Shown piece after piece: positions 45,548 through 54,630 of a DNA stretch of 64,000 nt (positions within the stretch are counted from its first letter, which is position 1; each line of letters begins with the position of its first letter). A model generated the notes under the pieces. That model saw nothing but the letters and a program-made list of their open reading frames with translations. It made no database searches and had not been told where the DNA came from. A program made the position numbers and the translations under genes. This stretch comes from Planctomycetota bacterium (GTDB lineage Bacteria; Planctomycetota; UBA1135), in assembly GCA_002705055.1 (NCBI GenBank), contig PAHY01000034.1, positions 22,822-86,821 on the forward strand, read 5' to 3'.

Positions 45548-47531
45548 CAAGGCCGATTCCCCGGTGAGCAGAACCGCGAATCATCCCGAGGCTCCGCAGG
45601 CGTGGTGGCGCCACCCGCCGTTGCGTAACGCGTTGACTGCTGGTGCCATCGGACTCGTCGGTTTCGTGCTTGCGCGGTTCGGCGTGGTGGCTGAGTCCGT
45701 CGAGAGAGTCTTCTACTGGATCGCAATCCCGCTTGGCGGCTTCCACTGGGCGCGCGAGGGCGTCGAAGAACTCGTGGAGGAGCGCGAGGTCGGAATCGAG
45801 ATCCTGATGCTCGCAGCGACAGTGGGTTGCGCCTACCTCGGCCTGTGGGACGAGGCGGCCGCTCTCGTCGTCCTGTTCGGAGCCGCCGAAGGGCTCGAGG
45901 AGCATGCGTTCCAGCGGGCGCGAAACGCCATTCGGGGTCTGTTGGATCTGACCCCGAAGCAGGCCTGCGCGCTGCGGGACGGGCAGGAGGTGGAAGTCGA
46001 AGCGACCGATTTGCAGCGTGGCGAGCGCTTCGTCGTGCGGCCGGGCGAGTCGCTGGCGACGGACGGGACCATCGTCAGCGGGAGCACGAGCCTCGACGAG
46101 TCGATCGTGACCGGCGAATCCGTGCCCGTCGACAAGGGACCGGGGGACGAGGTCTTCGCCGCCAGTATCAACGGCCAGGGCTCGATCACAGTGGAGGTGA
46201 CCGCCACCTTCGAGGACAACACGCTCGCGAAGATCATCCACCTGGTCGAGGAGGCACAGGAACAGAAGGGTCGCGCCCAGGCGTGGATCGAGCGCTTCGG
46301 CCGACGTTACAGCCCGGCGGTGCTGGCCGGCGCGCTGATCCTCCTCCTCGTTCCTTGGTTCACCGGATCCGGATCCGAGGAGTGGACGCTGCGGGCAGTC
46401 GTGCTGCTCGTCGCGGCGGCCCCCTGTGCGCTCGTTATCTCCCTGCCGATCGCGGTGGCTGCCGGGATCGGCGCCGCGGGACGGCGCGGCATCCTGATCA
46501 AAGGGGGAGCCCATCTGGAGCACCTGGGTGCGGTGCGGACGATCGCGTTCGACAAGACCGGCACGCTGACCCTCGGCAGGCCGCAGGTGACCGAATTGTT
46601 CGCCGTCGATGACGATGAGCGCCACCTGTTGTCCGTCGCCGCGGGCTTGGAGCGAAGCTCGGAGCACCCCTTGGCGCGCGCCATTGTCGCGGCGGCTCGC
46701 GATCGGGAGATCGAGCCGGCAGAAGCCACCGGGTTCAGGGCACTCACCGGGGCTGGAGTCCGTGCTGAACTCTCGGGCACCACCTGGTACGTCGGCAGTC
46801 CCGCGTTCTACCAGGACCATGGCTACGAGCTCGGCCCGCTCGAAGATCGGATCCGGACGCTCCAGGAGGAAGGCAAGACCGTCGTCCTGGTCGGCGACGA
46901 CAAGCGGGTCGCAGGCTTGATTGCCTTGCAGGATACGATTCGCTCGGACGCGCAGCGCGTGATCGCGAGCCTGCACGCGATGGGCATTCGGACCGTGATG
47001 CTGACGGGCGACAACCGGAGGACTGCCGACCGCGTGGCTCGAGACTTGGGAATCGATGACGTGCGCGCCGGGCTCGACCCCGACGAGAAGGCCGCGGCGG
47101 TGCGCGAGTTGTCCTCGAGCGGACCGGTTCTCATGGTCGGCGACGGCGTCAACGACGCACCGGCGCTGGCTTCGGCGACCTGCGGCGTGGCGATGGGCAC
47201 GGCGGGTTCCGATGCCGCGATCGAAGCGGCCGACATCGCCCTGATGGCGGACGACCTGAAGAAGCTGGAGGAAGCACTCCACCTGGGGCGCAAGACACGG
47301 CGCATCAGCGGCCAGAACATCGTCTTCTCCCTGGTCGTTCTCGCCGCCCTCATCCCCCTTGGACTCGCCGGCGTGGCGAGCGTCGTCCTCATCGTGCTGG
47401 TGCACGAGGCTTCGGAGCTCCTCGCGGTCGCCAATGGTTTGCGGGTCGGTCGCCTGCCGCGGAAGGCGGGAGCGGCCAGGTCATCTACCGGTGGACCACG
47501 ACGCACCCTCGGATCATCGGGGACGAAGTGA
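45531..47531 (+). CDS. P1B-type heavy-metal transporting ATPase, C-terminus joined to foreign sequence
   Basis: I place the start at the ATG at 45531, overlapping the end of the PII-like gene; longer readings lie wholly inside that gene. 666 residues, no N-terminal HMA metal-binding domain. Key motifs: TGES (actuator), the TM6 metal motif in the form AAAPCALVISLP (~295-306; APC instead of the commoner CPC), phosphorylation site DKTGTL (~340), the SSEHPLA nucleotide motif, and GDGVNDAPAL (~535). The conserved ending VHEASELLAVANGLRVGR is followed by about 25 unrelated residues read from an inserted FG-GAP fragment. The enzyme would pump metal out of the cytoplasm to the periplasm, handing over to the RND pump. 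Zn/Cd-type is a guess. Confidence 0.88.
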   Translation: MTRPSSKADSPVSRTANHPEAPQAWWRHPPLRNALTAGAIGLVGFVLARFGVVAESVERVFYWIAIPLGGFHWAREGVEELVEEREVGIEILMLAATVGCAYLGLWDEAAALVVLFGAAEGLEEHAFQRARNAIRGLLDLTPKQACALRDGQEVEVEATDLQRGERFVVRPGESLATDGTIVSGSTSLDESIVTGESVPVDKGPGDEVFAASINGQGSITVEVTATFEDNTLAKIIHLVEEAQEQKGRAQAWIERFGRRYSPAVLAGALILLLVPWFTGSGSEEWTLRAVVLLVAAAPCALVISLPIAVAAGIGAAGRRGILIKGGAHLEHLGAVRTIAFDKTGTLTLGRPQVTELFAVDDDERHLLSVAAGLERSSEHPLARAIVAAARDREIEPAEATGFRALTGAGVRAELSGTTWYVGSPAFYQDHGYELGPLEDRIRTLQEEGKTVVLVGDDKRVAGLIALQDTIRSDAQRVIASLHAMGIRTVMLTGDNRRTADRVARDLGIDDVRAGLDPDEKAAAVRELSSSGPVLMVGDGVNDAPALASATCGVAMGTAGSDAAIEAADIALMADDLKKLEEALHLGRKTRRISGQNIVFSLVVLAALIPLGLAGVASVVLIVLVHEASELLAVANGLRVGRLPRKAGAARSSTGGPRRTLGSSGTK

Positions 47532-47885
47532 TCGGCGGTGGGGACGTCGATGGAGACGGCACCCCTGACATTGCTTACTACGAGAACAACACCAACACCA
47601 CCGACTCATGGGTGCGTGTCCGCTCGGGTGCCACGGGCCAACTCCTCTACTCAATCTCCCGCTGGGGTGGTCCGAACCTCCGGACCTACAGCTTCGGCCA
47701 GGCACTCGATTTCTGCGCCGACGTCGATGGCGACGGCTGCGAGGACTTCATCGCTGGCGATCCAGGTGGCGCCGCCTCGGTTCTCTCCGGGAAGGACGGG
47801 ACGGAGGTGTTCTATTTCTGGAGTATCCAGACGGGAAGCAACTTCGCCGAGACTGTGGCTGGGCCTGGCGACATGCACGGAGCCG
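47466..47885 (+). pseudogene. FG-GAP repeat protein fragment
   Basis: Frame 2 encodes GSGQVIYRWTT followed by two FG-GAP calcium-binding repeats ([10 protein letters not shown] and [10 protein letters not shown]) and [11 protein letters not shown]. It has no start codon context or signal peptide, and stops resembling the family at about 47885, where a DUF1501 fragment begins in another frame. The left junction lies inside the ATPase gene's last codons. It is a piece of a secreted propeller protein of the kind found whole at 50086, though not an obvious copy of that one. An open frame from 47528 to 47935 exists but crosses the junction, so it is not a real gene. Confidence 0.7.
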
Positions 47886-48214
47886 GTACCGCTGGGGCTG
47901 GGACATCCACGGCACCAGCACCGGCGACGACCTGATCGACAGCTTCCCGAAGAAGTGCCGTCAGATCGATCAACCAATCGCCGCGCTGATGGAGGATCTG
48001 AAGCGCACCGGTCTGCTCGACGAGACCCTGGTCGTGTGGGGCGGGCTACTCCATCACCGAGAACCCCGTCAGCGTGCGCGACCTGCAGACCACCGTGCTG
48101 CACCTTCTCGGCCTGGACCCCTTCCAGCTTGCGTACCCGCACCTCGGCCTCAAGCAGCGCCCGATCGGGCCCGACGACGAAGTCGCCCATCTGTGCGAGG
48201 GGATTTTGGCCTAG
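47886..48214 (+). pseudogene. DUF1501 3'-end fragment, frameshifted by an internal deletion
   Basis: The stretch matches the end of the intact DUF1501 gene (27492-27957) at over 90% of bases by eye: [19 protein letters not shown], then [15 protein letters not shown] and HLCEGILA with stop. Relative to the intact copy 143 bases are missing, corresponding to 27644-27786, with a GGGC microhomology at the joint. This shifts the frame, so no continuous protein is possible. The 5' two thirds of the gene are absent. With the intact gene it forms an approximate direct repeat around the island (27958-47885). Confidence 0.85.
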
Positions 48215-48288
48215 CGCTCTGCCCGCCTGGTCAGTCCGCTACGATGTGCACCTCAGGGGGCGAGCCGCCCCCCTGGCTGCATCCCGAA

Positions 48289-49506
48289 ATGGCCAAAATC
48301 AAAGTCGCGAACCCCGTCGTCGAACTCGATGGCGACGAAATGACCCGCATCATCTGGGCGTTCATCAAGGAGCGTCTGATCCTGCCGTACCTGGACGTCG
48401 ATCTGAAGTACTACGACCTGGGCATTGAGTCGCGCGACGCGACGGATGATCAGATCACGATCGAGGCGGCGAACGCGATTCGCGAGTACGGAGTCGGTGT
48501 CAAGTGCGCCACCATCACGCCGGATGAGGCGCGCGTCGAGGAGTTCGGCCTCAAGAAGATGTGGCGTTCGCCGAACGGCACGATCCGCAACATCCTCGGC
48601 GGCACGGTGTTCCGCGAGCCGATCATCTGCTCCAATGTGCCGCGGCTGGTGCCGGGCTGGACGAAGTCGATCGTGATCGGCCGTCACGCCTTCGGCGACC
48701 AGTACCGCGCTACCGACATGGTCATCCCGGGCCCCGGCAAGCTGACCATGAAGTACGAGCCGGCCGACGGCGGCGAAGCCCAGGAGTACGAGATCTTCGA
48801 CTTCCCCGGCGGCGGCGTGGCCATGGGCATGTACAACCTCGACGAGTCGATTCGCGGCTTCGCGCGGGCGTGCATGAACTACGGGCTGAACCGCGCCTGG
48901 CCGGTCTACCTGTCGACCAAGAACACCATCCTCAAGGCTTACGACGGGCGCTTCAAAGACATCTTCCAGGAGGTCTTCGACGCCGAGTTCGCCGACAAGT
49001 TTGCCGCCGCCAAGATCACTTACGAGCACCGCCTGATCGACGACATGGTCGCCGCGGCGATGAAGTGGGAGGGCGGCTTCGTCTGGGCCTGCAAGAACTA
49101 CGACGGCGACGTGCAGTCGGACACGGTCGCGCAGGGCTTCGGCTCGCTCGGCCTGATGACCTCCATGCTGATGACGCCGGACGGCGAAGTGGTCGAAGCC
49201 GAAGCCGCGCACGGCACGGTCACCCGCCACTACCGCATGCACCAACAGGGCAAGGAAACCTCGACCAACCCGATCGCGTCGATCTTCGCCTGGACCGGCG
49301 GCCTCAAGCACCGCGCCAAGCTGGACGGCAACGACGACCTGCGTGACTTCGCCTCGGCGCTCGAGGAGGTTTGCGTCGAGACGGTCGAGGCCGGTCACAT
49401 GACCAAGGACCTCGCCATCCTGGTGGGGGAAGGCACCCCCTGGCTCACGACCCAGCAGTTCCTCGCCAAGCTGGACGAGGGTCTGCAGAAGAAGATGGCC
49501 GGCTAG
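48289..49506 (+). CDS. icd: NADP-dependent isocitrate dehydrogenase
   Basis: The ATG at 48289 gives 405 residues; longer in-frame starts run through the pseudogene region and are rejected. The sequence follows the short, eukaryote-like NADP-IDH form (IDH1/2 type) rather than the E. coli form: [16 protein letters not shown] near the N-terminus, [19 protein letters not shown] (~92-110, substrate Ser/Asn loop), [22 protein letters not shown] (split across the metal-binding Asp residues, ~265-285) and [12 protein letters not shown] (~302-313). It oxidatively decarboxylates isocitrate to 2-oxoglutarate with NADP in the TCA cycle. Single gene; it marks the return to core chromosome after the island. 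Confidence 0.95.
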   Translation: MAKIKVANPVVELDGDEMTRIIWAFIKERLILPYLDVDLKYYDLGIESRDATDDQITIEAANAIREYGVGVKCATITPDEARVEEFGLKKMWRSPNGTIRNILGGTVFREPIICSNVPRLVPGWTKSIVIGRHAFGDQYRATDMVIPGPGKLTMKYEPADGGEAQEYEIFDFPGGGVAMGMYNLDESIRGFARACMNYGLNRAWPVYLSTKNTILKAYDGRFKDIFQEVFDAEFADKFAAAKITYEHRLIDDMVAAAMKWEGGFVWACKNYDGDVQSDTVAQGFGSLGLMTSMLMTPDGEVVEAEAAHGTVTRHYRMHQQGKETSTNPIASIFAWTGGLKHRAKLDGNDDLRDFASALEEVCVETVEAGHMTKDLAILVGEGTPWLTTQQFLAKLDEGLQKKMAG

Positions 49507-49520
49507 GCCGGTCCGGCTTC

Positions 49521-49904
49521 TCAGTCGAGCTTCTCGGCGACCGCGCGGGCCACGCGCTTGGCGGTCTCGAGGTCTGGGGACAGGCCTGCCACGCGGCGGG
49601 CCTGCACCTCGAGCCGGGTCTTGCCGGCCTCGGCCGGACCGATCCGCACCTCGACTTCGGTCTCGTCGATCCGGGCGGTGAGCACGCCGCGCTTTGAATC
49701 AGCGGCCTCGACCCGACCCAACGACTCCAGGGTGGCCTCCGCGGCCGCGAAAACCGCTGCCTCGCCGTCCCTCAGGATCATCTCGGCGGTGTCCTCGGAG
49801 GTCGTGTGCACCACGCCCGCCCCAATCGCCGCGCCGACGGCCAGGGCACAGCTGGGCAGGAGGGCAAGCGGGGCGAGCAGGCAGGCCAGGCGAACTTGCA
49901 GCAT
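49521..49904 (-). CDS. Small lipoprotein, DUF3568-like
   Basis: 127 residues. The N-terminus MLQVRLACLLAPLALLPSCALAVGAAIGAG holds a signal peptide with a lipobox-type LPSC (Cys ~19), or alternatively an uncleaved helix. The remaining ~95 residues (DTAEMILRDGEAAVFAAAEATLESLGRV and VLTARIDETEVEVRIGP) resemble the small periplasmic lipoproteins of the DUF3568 type. Those are predicted to have alternating helix and sheet and an AEATLESLG helix. Function unknown. It is convergent with icd (14 bases between stops). Confidence 0.62.
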   Translation of the reverse strand: MLQVRLACLLAPLALLPSCALAVGAAIGAGVVHTTSEDTAEMILRDGEAAVFAAAEATLESLGRVEAADSKRGVLTARIDETEVEVRIGPAEAGKTRLEVQARRVAGLSPDLETAKRVARAVAEKLD

Positions 49905-50085
49905 CCGGCAATCGTAGCGTCGCCGGGTGGCAATATATCAACCCTTAAGGCTTGTGAAAATCTCGCAAACTCCGCCCTGACACGCTCTTTCCATCCGCCT
50001 CAACAAGGATTACGGAACTTCGTAAAGCGCGCACCGTCCCTTTGACGTTATTTGGACAGGGAGGAATCTCCCTTCCGGCTCCCCC

Positions 50086-51780
50086 ATGTCCCGTCCCATC
50101 CCGCTTCCTGTCGTCGCGGCGCTCTGCAGCGTCGTCGGCCCCTTCGCGGTCGCCCAGCAATACGGGGGCGCCTTCGAGATCGATCAAGCGATCTACAACG
50201 CCACGGCGGGTGAGGTCTACGGTGCCGCTTGCGCGGCGATCGAGGATCTGAACAGCGACGGGATCGCCGATTTCCTGGTCAGCGCGCCGGGATTCGATGC
50301 CACCGGCCTGCTCAATAGCGGCCGGGTGCAGTTGCTGTCCGGAGCCGACGGCAGCCTGATCCACCAGTTCGAGGGCACGGTCAACTACGAGCGCCTGGGA
50401 CGCGCCGTGGTGGCCATCCCGGACATCGACACCGACGGCGTCGCGGACATCGCGATCAGCTCGTGGAAGGGGGACGGCGAAGTCACGCTGTGGTCGGGAG
50501 CCACGCGCACGCTGATCGCCACGATCTCGGCCCCAGTCGACGCAGAGGACTTCGGCTGTGACCTGGCGGTGCTGCCGGACATCAGCGCCAACGGCTTTGA
50601 TGAACTGCTGATCGGCGCCGAAAACGCGGTCGTCGGCGGCCTCGCCACCGGCGCGGTCTACGCTTACGACCTCGACACGCTGACTTCGGTTCAGAGCGTC
50701 AATGGCAGCGCGATCGGCGACACCTTCGGCTGCGCCCTCGACGTGATCGCCGACGTCAACACCGACGGCCTCGCCGATTACCTGGTCAGCGCGCCGGGTG
50801 CGGACGCCGGCGGCCTCAACAACTCCGGCTCGGTCTATCTGATCTCCGGCGCGGATGGCAGCATCCTGCAGCAGATCGACGGCGCGCGCGCCGGCCTGTT
50901 CCTGGGCACCTCGGTGGCCGGGCTCGACGACCTCAACGCCGACGGCACGCCCGACTTCGCGATCGGCACGATCCGCGACTTCCCCGGCGCTTCCGGCCTC
51001 TACGTGGGTTCGGTCGCGATCGTGAGCGGCGCCGACGGCACCGAGCTGCGCCGCCACTGGGGCAAGGACAACTTCGAGTCCTTCGGGGCCGTGGTCGTCG
51101 ACGCCGGCGACCTCGACGGCGACGGGCTGTGCGAGTACGCGGTGGGGGCGCCCGGCGATCTCTACGGCGGTCGCGTCTACCTCTACCACTCGAGCGTCAA
51201 CCTGGGCATGACCATCCTCGAGTCGGAAGGCTCGGATGATCAGCACGGCACCGCGGTCGCCGCCTTCGGCGATCACGACGGCGACGGTTGGCCGGCCTTG
51301 CTGGTGACCGCTCCGCGCGCCGACGCCGGCGCGGCGAGCAGCGGCGGCGTCTACCTGCGCGAGCTGCGTGCCTGCCTGACCGCGAGTGCGAACAACGTCA
51401 GCAACGCGGCGGGGGGCGTCGTGACCTACGACGTCGACTTCCCGGCCGACATCACCTCGAAGCCGACCCAGATTTATCAGGTCCTGCTGTCGTCCTCGGG
51501 CACCGGCCCGACCGATCTGTTCGGCATGGCCGCTTCGGTGACCGATGACGGTCTGCTGCAGGATTCGATCAGCAAGAGCTACCCGGGTCCGCTTAGCTCG
51601 CCCTTCGGCAACCTGGCCCCGGACGGCACCGCCAGCTTCTCGGCGACCTTCCCGGCCGGCGGGCTGAACAATCTGGTCGGCATGACCTTCTACGTCTCGG
51701 CTGTCTGGTACGAGCAGGGCGGCGCTGGCTTCGTGCTGCGCGGTTTCGCACGGGCTCAGCCGATTACGATCGACGCCTAG
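50086..51780 (+). CDS. Secreted FG-GAP (integrin-alpha-like) repeat protein
   Basis: 564 residues with a signal peptide (MSRPIPLPVVAALCSVVGPFAVA). About seven FG-GAP repeats follow (~30-430), each with a calcium-binding loop such as DLNSDGIADFLVSAPG, DIDTDGVADIAIS, DVNTDGLADYLVSAPG, DLDGDGLCEYAVGAPG and DHDGDGWPALLVTAPR. They form a seven-bladed propeller. The C-terminal ~130 residues (CLTASANNVSNAAGGVVTYD onward) are a beta-sandwich-like domain with LFGMAASVTDDG and an ending VLRGFARAQPITIDA. Likely a surface or secreted adhesion/binding protein. The 181 bases upstream contain a TTGACG (50044) and a GGGAG-GAAT-CTCCC hairpin near the start, possibly the promoter and leader. Confidence 0.82.
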   Translation: MSRPIPLPVVAALCSVVGPFAVAQQYGGAFEIDQAIYNATAGEVYGAACAAIEDLNSDGIADFLVSAPGFDATGLLNSGRVQLLSGADGSLIHQFEGTVNYERLGRAVVAIPDIDTDGVADIAISSWKGDGEVTLWSGATRTLIATISAPVDAEDFGCDLAVLPDISANGFDELLIGAENAVVGGLATGAVYAYDLDTLTSVQSVNGSAIGDTFGCALDVIADVNTDGLADYLVSAPGADAGGLNNSGSVYLISGADGSILQQIDGARAGLFLGTSVAGLDDLNADGTPDFAIGTIRDFPGASGLYVGSVAIVSGADGTELRRHWGKDNFESFGAVVVDAGDLDGDGLCEYAVGAPGDLYGGRVYLYHSSVNLGMTILESEGSDDQHGTAVAAFGDHDGDGWPALLVTAPRADAGAASSGGVYLRELRACLTASANNVSNAAGGVVTYDVDFPADITSKPTQIYQVLLSSSGTGPTDLFGMAASVTDDGLLQDSISKSYPGPLSSPFGNLAPDGTASFSATFPAGGLNNLVGMTFYVSAVWYEQGGAGFVLRGFARAQPITIDA

Positions 51781-51829
51781 GTGTGACCGGCTGCGGGTCC
51801 TCGGCTAGGCTGGGGGAACCCGCCTGCCG

Positions 51830-53137
51830 ATGAACCTCGCCTTCGCCCTCACGCTTCTGGCTGCGTCCCCGCAGACGCCGGCCGCGCCCGAAACCGTGCC
51901 GCTGGCGATGACCCGCAGCGGCGTGCGCCTGGAAGTGGTCGAGAAGCCGCAGCCCGGCGCGCTCGAAGTGCGCACCGCCTGGGGCATGTACTACACGCCG
52001 CGCGATCCGGTGGCGATCGTCATGGATGCGCCGCGCCGCTCGACCTGGCGCACCGAACTGGAAGCGGATCCCAACCGGCCGCTCGGCCCGACCATCGCCG
52101 AGCTGGAAGCGGACGGACGGGTCGGCGAGCTGCTCGAGCTGATCCCGATTCTCGAAGCGCGGCTGCTCGCGCCCGAAGTCAGCGCGCAGGCCGAACAGCG
52201 TCGCGATGAATTGCTGGCGGCGACGCGCGCGGTCTCGGCCTGGGGCGGCCGGCTCGACCCGCTGCCCGGCGATCTCTCGCGCGCGGAGCGGCTCGAAGAA
52301 CTGTGGAAGCGCGCGCGCAAGGCGAAGGGCGCCGATGCGCTGCTGCCGGGCGGTCGGCTGCTGTCCGAAATCACCCCAGGCGGCGCGGGCGTGGGCGATC
52401 ATCAGCTGTCGATCTCGGACCTGCGCGACGGCATGGACGCGAAGAACGCCTACCTGCGTCGCGTCGCCTTCCAGATCAGCGGCAAGGAGGTCATTTACGA
52501 CGGCGGGCAGAACACCCTGATTCTGCTGGCCAGTCTCGACGATGGTCACCCGGTGGCACGCGACGGCGCGGCCGATGGCATCGTGCGCGTCTGGCCGGAG
52601 CAGGCGCGTGAGTACTGGATCGCGACTCTGCTGCGCTGGAAGGAAGTGCCGCGCCACCGCGCGGCCTGGCACCTCGTGCACCACCTGCCGCAGGAAGCCG
52701 CGGCGCCGCTGGTCGGCACGTTGGCCTCCAGCGAAGAGCGCGTCGGCCGCCGCTTCGAGGTGGGGGATCTCACCATGAGCGTGGTCAAGCAGGCGCGTCA
52801 GCCCGCGCGCATCTTCTTCGATGGCAATCTGCGCCAGAACGACAGCACTGGCGCGAGCATGGGCGCGCTGCCGCGCACCACGCACTGCCCGACCACCGGA
52901 GTCACCCTGGGCGCGTCCGCGCCGGGCTCGGCCACGACCGGCCTGAACGCCGGCCGAGTGCCGCGCGGCCTGACCAACGGCTCGACCGCCAAGGTCACCG
53001 CCGTCACCGAGGGCCTCAGCGACGCGCTGTCGCGCGCCCTCGCCGAGCTCACCTCAGACCGCGTCGAGCGCGACGTCCAGGGCTGGGTGTCCTGGTACGA
53101 GGCCAAGGTAGAGGAACAGCTCGCGCAGAAGCCCTAA
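51830..53137 (+). CDS. Exported hypothetical protein
   Basis: 435 residues starting with a short signal peptide (MNLAFALTLLAASPQTPA). The middle (~90-170) is charged helix (LLELIPILEARLLAPEVSAQAEQRRDELL). A conserved-looking region, YLRRVAFQISGKEVIYDGGQNTLILLASLDDG (split, ~205-240), precedes a helical segment WHLVHHLPQEAAAPLVGTLAS that resembles a HEAT-type pair. The last ~60 residues include ALSRALAELTSDRVERDVQGW. No catalytic motif recognised and no family assigned. It is 49 bases after the FG-GAP gene and 9 bases before the DUF1080 gene, so probably co-transcribed with the latter. Confidence 0.55.
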   Translation: MNLAFALTLLAASPQTPAAPETVPLAMTRSGVRLEVVEKPQPGALEVRTAWGMYYTPRDPVAIVMDAPRRSTWRTELEADPNRPLGPTIAELEADGRVGELLELIPILEARLLAPEVSAQAEQRRDELLAATRAVSAWGGRLDPLPGDLSRAERLEELWKRARKAKGADALLPGGRLLSEITPGGAGVGDHQLSISDLRDGMDAKNAYLRRVAFQISGKEVIYDGGQNTLILLASLDDGHPVARDGAADGIVRVWPEQAREYWIATLLRWKEVPRHRAAWHLVHHLPQEAAAPLVGTLASSEERVGRRFEVGDLTMSVVKQARQPARIFFDGNLRQNDSTGASMGALPRTTHCPTTGVTLGASAPGSATTGLNAGRVPRGLTNGSTAKVTAVTEGLSDALSRALAELTSDRVERDVQGWVSWYEAKVEEQLAQKP

Positions 53138-53146
53138 GCTTGGGCC

Positions 53147-53776
53147 ATGCGCTGGTTCCTCCCCGCCGCCATCCTGCTGCTCGCCGCCTGCCACGCCCCG
53201 GGAAGCCGGGACGGTCTTGAGTTCGAGCCGATGTGGCCGAACGGCATCGAGTCCTGGAGAATCTCCGGCGGTCAGGCCAACTTCGAGTACGAAGACAACA
53301 CGCTGACGGGCAGCGCGGAGAACATGCGCAACAACAGCTTCCTGGTCAGCCCGCGCGAATACGACAACTTCGTGCTCGAGGCCGAGGTCTGGATCGAGCC
53401 GGGCGGCAACTCGGGGATTCAGATCCGCTCCCACGAGCGCGAGAACGGTCGCTTCTTCGGCTACCAGATCGAGATCGATACCTCGGAGCGCGCCTGGTCC
53501 GGCGGCCTCTACGACGAGGCGCGGCGCGGTTGGCTGAACCCGCTGAAGGACAACGAAGAGGCGCGCGCGGCCTTCAAGAACGGCGAGTGGAACCACTACC
53601 GAATTCAGGCGCAGGACAACACGATTCAGTCCTGGGTCAACGGGGTTCCCTGCGCGAACTACACCGACACCGATCCGGACAACACGGATCTGAGCGGCTA
53701 CTTCGGCTTCCAGGTCCACGGCGGCGCCAAGGCTTTGGTCAAGTGGCGCAACGTGCGGATCGCCGAGCTCGACTAA
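53147..53776 (+). CDS. DUF1080 (3-keto-disaccharide hydrolase-like) lipoprotein
   Basis: 209 residues with a lipobox signal peptide (LLLAACHAPG, Cys ~14). A jelly-roll/concanavalin-like DUF1080 domain follows, with ENNTLTGSAENMRNN-type start, NFVLEAEVWIEPGGNSGIQIRSHE (split; ~78-101), the FFGYQIEID strand, GEWNHYRIQAQDNTIQSWVNG (split) and the ending GYFGFQVHGGAKALVKWRNVRI. DUF1080 is abundant in planctomycetes; some members are described as hydrolases of 3-keto-glycosides. Lipid anchoring suggests action at a periplasmic membrane face. It fits the keto-sugar theme of the operon at 2830-9042 but is not close to it. Confidence 0.87.
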   Translation: MRWFLPAAILLLAACHAPGSRDGLEFEPMWPNGIESWRISGGQANFEYEDNTLTGSAENMRNNSFLVSPREYDNFVLEAEVWIEPGGNSGIQIRSHERENGRFFGYQIEIDTSERAWSGGLYDEARRGWLNPLKDNEEARAAFKNGEWNHYRIQAQDNTIQSWVNGVPCANYTDTDPDNTDLSGYFGFQVHGGAKALVKWRNVRIAELD

Positions 53777-53782
53777 CCGCGG

Positions 53783-54628
53783 CTAGTCCCGAGGCATCGG
53801 TACGCCGCGCGCGCGCCGCGGCCCCAGGTGGGGGAGCTGCGGGGACTCGGCCAGGATCGAATCGACGATCGCCACCAGGTGGTCGAGCCCTTCGTCGAGC
53901 GCGGCCGGCCCCGGCTGCAGGATCAGCGCGCTGGGGATCTCGTAGATCTGGTCGTGGGCGACGGCCGGGATCGTATCCCAGCCCGGCCGCGCGCGGATCT
54001 GCGCCGGCTTGACCATCTTGCCGCACCAGCTGCCCACGATCGCTTCGGGCGCGGCGGCGCGCACCCGCTCGGCCTCGATCGTGCGACCGACCGCACCTTG
54101 CTCTTGGGCAAGTTCGGGGAAGAGCGGGTCGGCCCCCGCGATCCGCGCCAGCTCGTCGAACCAGCGAATGCCGGAGATCAGCGGGTCCGGCCACTCTTCG
54201 AGCCAGACGCGCGGCCGGCGGGGCAGCGGGCGCGCGCGCAGCTCTTCGATCCGCTGCGCGAGCTGATCCGCCAGCGCTTCGGCCGCCGGCGCCCGGCCGA
54301 CCAGCGCGCCGATCATGCGGATCGCCTGCAGGATCTCGGCGACGCTGCGCTGGTTGAACAGCATCACGTTCAGGCCGCGTCGGCCCAGCTCGCGCACGAT
54401 GTCCACCTGCAGATCGCTGAAGGCGAGCACCAAGTCCGGCTCGAGCGCTTCGATCTCGGCGGTGTCGGCGTCGAGGAAGCGCGAGATCTTCGGCTTCTCG
54501 CGTGCCTCCTTGGGGCGAACCGTGAAGCCGCTGACTCCGACCACCAGCTCGCCGGCACCGATGCGGTAAAGCACCTCCGTCGTCTCCTCGGTGAGGCAAA
54601 CGATCCGCCGCGGGTAGCCCGCGCTCAT
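53783..54628 (-). CDS. BtuF/cobalamin-type substrate-binding domain protein without signal peptide
   Basis: 281 residues of the periplasmic-binding-protein family used for cobalamin/iron-chelate uptake: RIVCLTEETTEVLYRIGAGELVVGVSGF (split, ~8-35), ISRFLDADTAEIEALEPDLVLAFS (~48-71), a long connecting helix (~95-120) and LPHLGP near the end. No signal peptide is seen on this start or immediately upstream, because the preceding gene ends 2 bases before it. So it may stay in the cytoplasm, or exported relatives may have been trimmed. No ABC permease or ATPase genes are adjacent, unlike true importers. It is probably co-transcribed with the cytochrome gene upstream. The ligand is unproven. Confidence 0.72.
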   Translation of the reverse strand: MSAGYPRRIVCLTEETTEVLYRIGAGELVVGVSGFTVRPKEAREKPKISRFLDADTAEIEALEPDLVLAFSDLQVDIVRELGRRGLNVMLFNQRSVAEILQAIRMIGALVGRAPAAEALADQLAQRIEELRARPLPRRPRVWLEEWPDPLISGIRWFDELARIAGADPLFPELAQEQGAVGRTIEAERVRAAAPEAIVGSWCGKMVKPAQIRARPGWDTIPAVAHDQIYEIPSALILQPGPAALDEGLDHLVAIVDSILAESPQLPHLGPRRARGVPMPRD

Positions 54629-54630
54629 CG

